Assembly (NCBI GenBank): GCA_015259235.1
Contig: JABZGM010000051.1
Span: forward strand, 1-12,193
Direction of reading: 5' to 3'
Source of the DNA: Alloprevotella sp.
Lineage (GTDB): Bacteria; Bacteroidota; Bacteroidia; Bacteroidales; Bacteroidaceae
Length of the DNA stretch: 12,193 bases
Below the pieces are notes generated by a model that was not told the origin of the DNA, ran no database searches, and worked only from the letters and a program-made list of their open reading frames with translations. The stretch's first letter is position 1. Each line of letters begins with the position of its first letter. A program made the translations under genes and the position numbers. Below are positions 7,221 to 12,193 of this stretch, one piece after another.

Positions 7221-8124
7221 TTCGGTTCCAAGTGGAGTTTTTGGAAGCATTGATGCGTCCGAGTAAATCCACCAAGAAATCCTTTTCCTTTTGAGTCGAT
7301 TTCCCTTGATAGATATTACCAATTTCGTCCGCCTTAAACTCCGTAAAGAGTTGGGGGAGGAGACTCATCGCCTTGTTCTCTCGTGCCTTCGCCAGTTGCT
7401 CAAAAGAAGCAGTGATGGCAGCGCGTCCGCGTTCGGCATTCTCTGCCATTTGGTCGAGTCCCTTGCGATAATATTCATATTGCATCAAGCGAAAAGGCTC
7501 CATTGCTCCGTCCAGATAATCGTTGATAACGGCATAGCGGTTCTTACCATCATCAAACGCCTTCCAACCTTTGGCAGAGAGTTGGAGCGACTGCGCATTG
7601 TTACAGATGGATTGTGCCATCTGCAGTTGCTCCGTTCCCCCTTTCGGCGACATCGTGTCGAGGTCCCAACCGATGATGAGGTAAGCATAGTATGCCATAA
7701 TCGCCGTGAGGTCGTTATCTAGCGTCTCAGGACGAAATTCCAGTTTGTCAAATTCTTGAAAACGGAAGTTGACACTCCCATCACGTGTGGAGAAAGTCGT
7801 TGTGGTGTATGTCGCATTGTAGATGGGGCGCGTAGCGGTGACGGTGAGCACGCAGTTGAGGCGGTGGTCACTCTCATCATATTGCTGCACGGTGAAGTTG
7901 AAGGTGCAGCGGATGCGCTCAGCGCGGCGAAATTGCAGGTGCGTCCACTGTCGTTCGTTAAGGAAGTCGGTGAGTGCGCGCTGCAGATTATCAAAGACAG
8001 CGGTGTTCGTCCCCTCGATTTGTCGGGTGTTGAAGGTGACAGTGGCATCAAGTTCTTGCGCCCACACCGATGAGGGCATGAGCGCAGTGCAGAGGACGAA
8101 AAGAGTTAGCAGAAATTTTCGCAT
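7210..8124 (-). CDS. DUF4835 family secreted protein (PorD-like)
   Basis: The 304-aa product has a signal peptide (MRKFLLTLFVLCTALMPSSVWA, likely cut before Gln23), so it leaves the cytoplasm. The mature part begins ELDATVTFNTRQIEGTN and contains LQRALTDFLNERQWT, a beta-rich middle (CTFNFTVQQY, CVLTVTATRPIYNATYTTT) and a helical C-terminal half with LTAIMAYYAYLIIGWDLDT. These are hallmarks of the Bacteroidota-restricted DUF4835 family, which I recall being annotated as PorD-like and linked to type IX secretion. That functional link is recalled rather than shown here. The start overlaps the coaBC end by 19 bases, suggesting translational coupling. The final codons (IRN and the TAG stop) fall inside the right end of the TTAGA repeat, so the C-terminus may have been reshaped by it. 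Confidence 0.85.
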   Translation of the reverse strand: MRKFLLTLFVLCTALMPSSVWAQELDATVTFNTRQIEGTNTAVFDNLQRALTDFLNERQWTHLQFRRAERIRCTFNFTVQQYDESDHRLNCVLTVTATRPIYNATYTTTTFSTRDGSVNFRFQEFDKLEFRPETLDNDLTAIMAYYAYLIIGWDLDTMSPKGGTEQLQMAQSICNNAQSLQLSAKGWKAFDDGKNRYAVINDYLDGAMEPFRLMQYEYYRKGLDQMAENAERGRAAITASFEQLAKARENKAMSLLPQLFTEFKADEIGNIYQGKSTQKEKDFLVDLLGRINASKNSTWNRIRN

Positions 8125-9356
8125 AGTTCTTGGACAATGGCTTGTGCCACTGCAGTTTTCGGCAGAAGGGGAAGGGCTTTTTCTCGACCATCTAGCGTGA
8201 AAATCGTCACCTTGTTCGTATCGTGTCCGAATCCAGCTCCTTCATCGCGGAGAGAATTGAGCACGATAGCGTCCAGTCCCTTGCGCGCCATCTTGTCGAG
8301 CGCGTGTGTGGTCTCATCGTGGGTCTCGAGCGCAAAGCCAACAAGCCAGCGATTTTCTTTGATTTGTCCTAAGTTTCGGGCAATATCCTGTGTGGGTAGG
8401 AGTGGAATGTTCCACTCTCCCGTTGTTTCGCGCTTGATTTTCTCCATAGCCACCACTTTTGGGGTGAAATCTGCCACGGCAGCGCAGAGGATACCGCCCA
8501 CGCACGAAGGAAATTCGCGCATGGCAGCTTCGTACATCTCAGCTGCGCTCTCCACGTCAATGCGTTGGATGCGTGGATGTTGGGTGGTGAGTGCCACGGG
8601 TCCTGCCACAAGTGCCACTTCAAAGCCAGCTTCTGCCAGAGCTTCTGCGAGTGCAAAACCCATCTTTCCGGTGGAGTAATTGCCAATGAAGCGCACTGGG
8701 TCAATCTTCTCGTAGGTGGGACCGGCGGTAACCAGCACACGTCCGCGAGAGGGAACATCGCTGGAGGCTGGAGAAGTCGCATTGTCGGTTGCCGCTCCCT
8801 CTTTTTGAGCAAAAAAGGCTTCCAGCACTTCGACTATGCGCTCAGGTTCTTCCATACGACCTTTTCCCACGAGAGCCGAAGCCAATTCGCCCTCCTGCGG
8901 TTCGATGATGTGGTGTCCAAACTCGCGAAGTCGCTCGAGATTGTCGTGCGTGGTGCGATGCGCAAACATGTCCAAATCCATGGCAGGTGCCACAAACACC
9001 GGTGCTTTCATGGAGAGATAGGTGGTGATGAGCAAGTTGTCTGCAATGCCGTGCGCCATCTTGCCAATCGTAGCTGCAGAAGCAGGGGCAATGATCATCG
9101 CATCTGCCCAAAGCCCCATGTCTACATGGCTGTGCCACGAACCATCTCTGCGATCAAAGAACTCGCTTGCCACTGCTTTTCGGCTGAGGGTGGCGAGAGT
9201 GAGGGGCGTGATGAACTCTTTGGCAGCAGGAGTCATCACCACTTGCACCTCTGCGCCCGCTTTGATGAGCAGACGCACCAGCGTGCAAGCCTTGTAGGCA
9301 GCGATGCTCCCGGTGATGCCGAGGACGATGTGCTTGTTGTGAAGAGAAGAGAGCAT
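8106..9356 (-). CDS. coaBC: Bifunctional CoaBC: phosphopantothenoylcysteine synthetase/decarboxylase
   Basis: This cytoplasmic flavoprotein joins 4'-phosphopantothenate to cysteine using CTP (CoaB) and decarboxylates the product to 4'-phosphopantetheine (CoaC) in coenzyme A synthesis. I chose the ATG at 9356 (416 aa) because it directly precedes HIVLGITGSIAAYK, the conserved FMN-binding start. A longer frame from 9434 would add 26 unlikely residues. The CoaC half has HVDMGLWAD (catalytic His77), HGIADNLL, PAMDLDMF at 124-131 and GELASALVGKGRM at 156-168. The CoaB half begins near residue 205 with VLVTAGPTYEKIDPVRFIGNYSTGKMG and includes MEKIKRE. By eye, the E. coli PAMN Asn125 is Asp127 and Cys158 is Ser160. 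dnaN lies 162 bases upstream on the same strand, with no clear promoter between. The DUF4835 gene overlaps its 3' end. Confidence 0.95.
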   Translation of the reverse strand: MLSSLHNKHIVLGITGSIAAYKACTLVRLLIKAGAEVQVVMTPAAKEFITPLTLATLSRKAVASEFFDRRDGSWHSHVDMGLWADAMIIAPASAATIGKMAHGIADNLLITTYLSMKAPVFVAPAMDLDMFAHRTTHDNLERLREFGHHIIEPQEGELASALVGKGRMEEPERIVEVLEAFFAQKEGAATDNATSPASSDVPSRGRVLVTAGPTYEKIDPVRFIGNYSTGKMGFALAEALAEAGFEVALVAGPVALTTQHPRIQRIDVESAAEMYEAAMREFPSCVGGILCAAVADFTPKVVAMEKIKRETTGEWNIPLLPTQDIARNLGQIKENRWLVGFALETHDETTHALDKMARKGLDAIVLNSLRDEGAGFGHDTNKVTIFTLDGREKALPLLPKTAVAQAIVQELCENFC

Positions 9357-9518
9357 AAAGACGAAGAGACAAAATGGGAGGAGTAGGGGAAAATCCCACA
9401 CAGCACCTGCGTCTGCGTCATCGTTCTCCCTCACGAAGAGGCAGCGCGTAGTCCCTCTCTAGGAGCGACACATGAACACAAACGGAGGTGCTGCGAAGAT
9501 TAAGAGTGAGTGTGCGTC
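9357..9518. other. Gap between dnaN and coaBC, no gene seen
   Basis: These 162 bases separate the dnaN stop from the chosen coaBC start. On the minus strand there is an isolated TTTG, but no TAnnTTTG box at the right distance. A frame open from 9434 joins coaBC in phase, but its residues look non-conserved. I see no exonuclease-like (DnaQ) motif and no T-tract hairpin, so dnaN and coaBC may share a transcript. Confidence 0.5.
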
Positions 9519-10643
9519 TTAATCGTTGAGCATCATGGGCATGAGGAGGGTGAGCACATCCTCATTTTCGGGTTGTTCGGCAGGAACAATCACACCAGCG
9601 CGAGAAGGATCGGCAAGTTGGAACACGATTTCTTCGCTTTCGAGATTGTTGAGTAGTTCCATCAAGAGCGTACCCTTGAAACCGATGTTCATGGGGTTGC
9701 CTGTATATTCGCAGAGCAAGGACTCTTCACCTGAACGACCATAGTCGCTGTCGCGAGTAGACAGAATCATGCGACTGGGCTCAACGTGCACTTTGATGAG
9801 GGGACTGCCAGCGTTGGAGAAAATGAGCAGACGGCGGAGTGCAGACACCAAAGCCGCGCGGTTCACCGTCACGAGATTGGGATTTTCTCTAGGAATCACG
9901 CTGTTGTAGTTGGGGAAGTTGCCCTCGATGAGGCGCGAAGAAAGTTCGTAGTTCTCCGTGCTGAAGGTTGCATTGCGCTTGGTAAACTGGATAGTCAAGT
10001 CGCCATCTTCCTTTTGCAGGATGCCTTTCATGATGTTGGCAGGCTTTTTGTGGAGGATGAACGAGGTGGGCGCGTCGCTGGTCAGGTCAAGCAAGCGGCT
10101 GCAAGCCAATTTTCTACCATCGGAAGCCACCACTGCCAAACCATTGCTTTGATAATCGAAGAAGACACCGTTCATCACGGGGCGCAAAGGGTCGTCGGCA
10201 GCGGCAAAGAGCGCGCGGCTCACGCTGCTATGCAAGCGCTGAGCATCCACCACCAAGGTAGACACTTCGCCTTCCAAACCTTTAGTCACAGGATATTCGT
10301 CGGCATTTTGTCCCACGAGGGTGTAGTGACCATTTTGGAAGTCCACTCTGATTTCAAGACCATCAGGATTAACCGTAAATTCGAGCGGTTGTTCGGGGAT
10401 TTCCTTCATGGCGTCTTGCAGCGTCTTTGCGTTGACTGCAAAGCTCAAGTTGCCATCGCTTTCCACCAATTCGAGGGTGGTGCGGAGGGTAATCTCATTG
10501 TCCGAAGCTGTAAGCGTGAGTTTACCATCGACCACTTGGAAGAGGAAATTGTCCAAAATGGGCATGCTATTCTTAGAAGGAATCACGCGTCCTAAGGTCT
10601 GTAGGCGTTGTGATAGGAGGTTGCTGGAAATAACGAACTTCAT
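9519..10643 (-). CDS. dnaN: DNA polymerase III sliding clamp, beta subunit
   Basis: The 374-aa product forms the dimeric ring that tethers the replicative polymerase and other partners to DNA. The length fits the family's three-domain architecture. The N-terminus MKFVISSNLLSQRLQTLGRVIPSKNSMPILDNFLF is the classic DnaN start. Domain 2 carries LVVDAQRLHSSVSRALFAAADDPLRPVMNGVFFD and the VVASDGRKLA strand. RLIEGNFPNYNSVIP opens the inter-domain stretch, and the C-terminus ends LTLLMPMMLND, matching the conserved (L/V)MPM tail that lines the partner-binding pocket. The ATG at 10643 is the natural start. It is divergent from the DUF3127 gene across 304 bases and heads the minus-strand cluster, here far from any visible dnaA. 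Confidence 0.98.
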   Translation of the reverse strand: MKFVISSNLLSQRLQTLGRVIPSKNSMPILDNFLFQVVDGKLTLTASDNEITLRTTLELVESDGNLSFAVNAKTLQDAMKEIPEQPLEFTVNPDGLEIRVDFQNGHYTLVGQNADEYPVTKGLEGEVSTLVVDAQRLHSSVSRALFAAADDPLRPVMNGVFFDYQSNGLAVVASDGRKLACSRLLDLTSDAPTSFILHKKPANIMKGILQKEDGDLTIQFTKRNATFSTENYELSSRLIEGNFPNYNSVIPRENPNLVTVNRAALVSALRRLLIFSNAGSPLIKVHVEPSRMILSTRDSDYGRSGEESLLCEYTGNPMNIGFKGTLLMELLNNLESEEIVFQLADPSRAGVIVPAEQPENEDVLTLLMPMMLND

Positions 10644-10791
10644 AAGGGCTTATTCTTTAGGTGATGATGCTTTGTTGAACTTAATGCTTGCGCGCAACGG
10701 TGGGAAAACTCGAGAAACGGCTTGAAAATCTCAATAAACCGCTGATTTTATTGTGCAGTATCCCTTGCACACATGCACTTTTACTAATACG

Positions 10792-10823
10792 CAAATTTAC
10801 GCTTTTCTTTCGACTCTACCGCA
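10792..10823 (-). promoter_or_regulatory. Possible dnaN promoter
   Basis: On the minus strand TAAATTTG (10799 down to 10792) is an exact TAnnTTTG box. The base stretch 20 upstream (TGCG, 10823 down to 10820) matches the -33 TTTG at only two of four positions, so this is a weak call. It would give a leader of about 140 bases. Confidence 0.35.
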
Positions 10824-10890
10824 TCTTCTCTTGTTTTTTTTGCACTGCCCTCAATTTTCTTCTTCCTCTCCACAAAATTGCGCTTGCTAG

Positions 10891-10922
10891 TGTGTCATTT
10901 CCAAAAGAAATCGTTACCTTTG
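10891..10922 (+). promoter_or_regulatory. Bacteroidota-type promoter for the DUF3127 gene
   Basis: TACCTTTG at 10915-10922 is an exact TAnnTTTG box, followed by CA as is common in this phylum. TGTG at 10891-10894 matches three of four -33 positions with a 20-base spacer, the same spacing as at pyrH. Transcription should start near 10928, giving a leader of about 20 bases. Confidence 0.68.
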
Positions 10923-10947
10923 CATACCAAACAATAATACTCTTTAC

Positions 10948-11433
10948 ATGGAAATTACTGGTAAAATCATTGTGGCACTCGAACCACGTTCTGGCGTTTC
11001 TAATAACACGGGAAATCCCTGGAAAATGCAGTCTTTCGTGCTCGAAACCACCACCGAACAATACCCTCGCCGTTGCGTATTTGATGTCTTTGGTGAAGAT
11101 CGTCTCAACCAATTCAACATACAAGTAGGTCAAGAATACACGGTGAGCTTCGATATCGATGCACGCGAATACCAAGGGCGTTGGTTTAACTCCATCCGTG
11201 CTTGGCGTGTGGCTGCACCTCAATCTATGGGCGCTCCTGCTTATGGCGCACCAGCTCCTGCCTATGGTGGTGCTCCTGCTCCTGCTGCTCCTGCACCCCA
11301 AGGTGGTTTCACTCAGCCTGCTCCTGGAGCTGGTAACTTTGGTCAGGCTCCTACTGGTCCTGATGCCCCTGGTGGTAATACTATCACTGAACCTAAGGCG
11401 CAACCCAATTCTGGTGACGATCTCCCCTTCTAA
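10948..11433 (+). CDS. DUF3127 OB-fold-like protein with SSB-type C-terminal tip
   Basis: The 161-aa product opens with MEITGKIIVALEPRSGVSNNTGNPWKMQSFVLET and continues with RRCVFDVFGEDRLNQFNIQVGQEYTVSFDIDAREYQGRWFNSIRAWRV. These are the hallmark segments of DUF3127, a Bacteroidota family with a predicted OB-like beta barrel. Residues about 91-150 form a Pro/Ala/Gly/Gln-rich flexible linker with repeated APAYG-like units, encoded by repeated GCTCCTGCT bases. The protein ends SGDDLPF, closely resembling the acidic DDIPF tip by which single-stranded DNA-binding proteins recruit partners. The architecture (OB domain, disordered linker, acidic tip) is that of SSB, but the core is not a canonical Ssb. 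It is divergent from dnaN, which fits a replication or repair role. That role is inferred, and DNA binding is unproven here. Confidence 0.88.
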   Translation: MEITGKIIVALEPRSGVSNNTGNPWKMQSFVLETTTEQYPRRCVFDVFGEDRLNQFNIQVGQEYTVSFDIDAREYQGRWFNSIRAWRVAAPQSMGAPAYGAPAPAYGGAPAPAAPAPQGGFTQPAPGAGNFGQAPTGPDAPGGNTITEPKAQPNSGDDLPF

Positions 11434-11464
11434 GTCTCTCTCATTAAGAAAGACGAAACCCATT

Positions 11465-11513
11465 TTTAGCTCCAGCATCTCTGTGTGTTGGGGCTAAATT
11501 GCTTAAACCCCAA
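11465..11513 (+). promoter_or_regulatory. Two mutually exclusive hairpins ahead of mtgA
   Basis: TTTAGCTCCA (11465-11474) can pair with TGGGGCTAAA (11489-11498), ten pairs including one G-U, with a 14-base loop. The same TTGGGG (11488-11493) can instead pair with CCCCAA (11508-11513). The two stems share bases and cannot coexist. No T-run follows either stem, so a simple terminator is doubtful. Attenuation or mRNA end processing is possible. Confidence 0.4.
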
Positions 11514-11522
11514 ATGGCTATT

Positions 11523-11530
11523 AGGAGGTA
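11523..11530 (+). promoter_or_regulatory. Isolated strong Shine-Dalgarno-like sequence before mtgA
   Basis: AGGAGGTA at 11523-11530 is a perfect anti-16S match, but AGGAGG ends 18 bases before the ATG at 11547, well beyond the usual 5-9 spacing. An in-frame TAA at 11529-11531 rules out a longer start. It is unusual here because the other starts have AT-rich leaders without such a motif. It may not be used. Confidence 0.35.
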
Positions 11531-11546
11531 ATCTCTTATACCGATT

Positions 11547-12193
11547 ATGACTGTCAATCCTTTCAAAATGTTTTGGCGCATTGTGCGCTGGGCTGTCCTT
11601 CTTTTCTTTGCGTCCACTGTGTTGGTCACCCTCATCTATCGTTGGGTGCCCGTACCCCTCACTCCTCTCATGGTGATTCGCTGTATGCAGCAGATGGGAC
11701 GTGGAGAAGTACCGCATTTGAAGCACGATTGGGTTCCTCTCTCTGAAATCTCCCCCGCTTTGCCTCGTGCGGTGATGAGTAGTGAAGACCAGCGTTTTAT
11801 GCAGCATAATGGATTTGACACTAAAGCCATTGGCTATGCCTTGCGCCAGCGATTGAATGGAGAGCAAGGTGGAGGGGGAAGCACCATATCGCAGCAGACC
11901 GCCAAAAATGTCTTCTTGTGGCCCACTTCTTCCTGGGTGCGCAAAGGTTTTGAGGTCTATTTCACCGTGCTCATCGAACTTCTTTGGTCTAAGGAGCGTA
12001 TCATGGAGGTGTATCTCAATAGCATCGAGATGGGCGATGGCATCTATGGTGCCGAAGCTGTGGCACAAGAAAATTTTCATTGCTCTGCAAGTGAACTCTC
12101 GCGCAAAAGTTGCGCCATGATAGCCGCATCTCTGCCAGCTCCTCTGCGTTTCAACAGTGCCGAACCCACGCCCTACATGCGTAGTCGCCAGCG
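11547..12193 (+). CDS. mtgA: Monofunctional peptidoglycan glycosyltransferase (GT51), 5' part
   Basis: MtgA polymerises lipid II into glycan strands at the outer face of the inner membrane. The visible 215 residues start with a short cytoplasmic tail and one membrane anchor at about residues 11-31. GT51 motifs follow in order: EDQRFMQHNGFD at 80-91 with catalytic Glu80, GGSTISQQTAKN at 110-121, RKGFE at 132-136 with the second Glu, and KERIMEVYLNSIEMGDGIYGAEAVA at 149-173. The residue spacing and lack of a long N-terminal region fit a monofunctional enzyme. The family is about 230-245 aa, so perhaps 20-30 residues lie beyond the window. A bifunctional PBP1 cannot be strictly excluded. The ATG at 11547 is the first in frame after a TAA at 11529. 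It follows the DUF3127 gene by 113 bases on the same strand. Confidence 0.93.
   Translation, partial: MTVNPFKMFWRIVRWAVLLFFASTVLVTLIYRWVPVPLTPLMVIRCMQQMGRGEVPHLKHDWVPLSEISPALPRAVMSSEDQRFMQHNGFDTKAIGYALRQRLNGEQGGGGSTISQQTAKNVFLWPTSSWVRKGFEVYFTVLIELLWSKERIMEVYLNSIEMGDGIYGAEAVAQENFHCSASELSRKSCAMIAASLPAPLRFNSAEPTPYMRSRQ

Larger units (their letters stand above)
10644..10947. other. Divergent intergenic region between dnaN and the DUF3127 gene
   Basis: These 304 bases contain no convincing gene. They are AT-rich with T-runs and carry one promoter-like box facing each way (10792-10799 minus, 10915-10922 plus). The dnaN leader would be about 140 bases, whereas the DUF3127 leader would be about 20 bases. 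I see no DnaA-box cluster, so I do not call an origin. Confidence 0.6.

Noticed and set aside
8565..9386. A 273-codon plus-strand frame opposite coaBC
   Set aside because: Antisense shadow of a conserved gene, with His/Arg/Cys-rich content and no motif.
9356..9434. Longer coaBC start at 9434
   Set aside because: The added residues (MRENDDADAGAVWDF and on) show no family similarity, while the ATG at 9356 sits right before the conserved HIVLGITGSIAAYK.
9786..10595. A 269-codon plus-strand frame opposite dnaN
   Set aside because: Antisense shadow. DnaN on the other strand is unambiguous.
10644..10947. Replication origin next to dnaN
   Set aside because: I see no cluster of DnaA boxes and no dnaA gene. 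dnaN location alone is not evidence in this phylum.
10948..11433. Canonical single-stranded DNA-binding protein Ssb
   Set aside because: The tip and linker fit, but the core (MEITGKII, FGEDR, REYQGRWFN) is that of DUF3127 rather than Ssb.
11159..11497. A Leu-rich frame that looks like a membrane peptide
   Set aside because: It is the shifted frame of the Pro/Ala-rich linker (GCTCCTGCT repeats) of the DUF3127 gene, which creates poly-Leu artificially.

Overview
This window looks like a core chromosomal segment of a Bacteroidota species, most likely order Bacteroidales and plausibly Prevotellaceae-like. Several things point there. Two exact TAnnTTTG promoter boxes, with a -33-like element 20 bases upstream, are present at 2551-2558 and 10915-10922. 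Starts are AT-rich and lack Shine-Dalgarno sequences. Lineage-specific families are present: a DUF3127 OB-fold protein and a DUF4835 protein. The biotin ligase lacks a helix-turn-helix. The genus is inference.

Layout: (1) 1-2524, plus strand: the 3' end of a YraN/UPF0102 gene overlaps birA (biotin-protein ligase), followed by a MATE/DinF-type transporter. (2) 2527-3433, plus strand: pyrH (UMP kinase) has its own promoter and ends at a perfect 17-bp hairpin. This hairpin can also terminate the opposing gene cluster. (3) 10643 down to 3493, minus strand: dnaN (sliding clamp), coaBC (coenzyme A synthesis), a secreted DUF4835 protein, recN (DNA repair ATPase), and a secreted protein with a trypsin/HtrA-like domain followed by TPR repeats. 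coaBC and the DUF4835 gene overlap by 19 bases. recN and the TPR gene are 32 bases apart. (4) From 10948, plus strand: a divergently transcribed DUF3127 gene and then mtgA (peptidoglycan glycosyltransferase), which is cut by the window end.

The genes are mostly housekeeping: replication and repair (dnaN, recN, DUF3127), cofactors (birA, coaBC), pyrimidine nucleotides (pyrH) and the envelope (mtgA, DUF4835, TPR protein, MATE). I see no CRISPR array, rRNA, tRNA, transposase or phage gene. I see no clear undescribed multi-gene system.

The unusual material is in the details. A 260-base intergenic element between the DUF4835 gene and recN carries many TTAGA units, paired GGGTC/GACCC hairpins and TIR-like ends. 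The TPR protein appears to be a pseudoprotease with the catalytic His and Ser lost. The MATE protein lacks the usual TM1 Asp. The DUF3127 protein ends in an SSB-like acidic DDLPF tip. The biotin ligase has a Cys-containing N-terminal extension and a GHGQ loop. The CoaC half of CoaBC lacks the E. coli-type Cys and PAMN Asn. Two alternative hairpins and an isolated AGGAGG lie ahead of mtgA.
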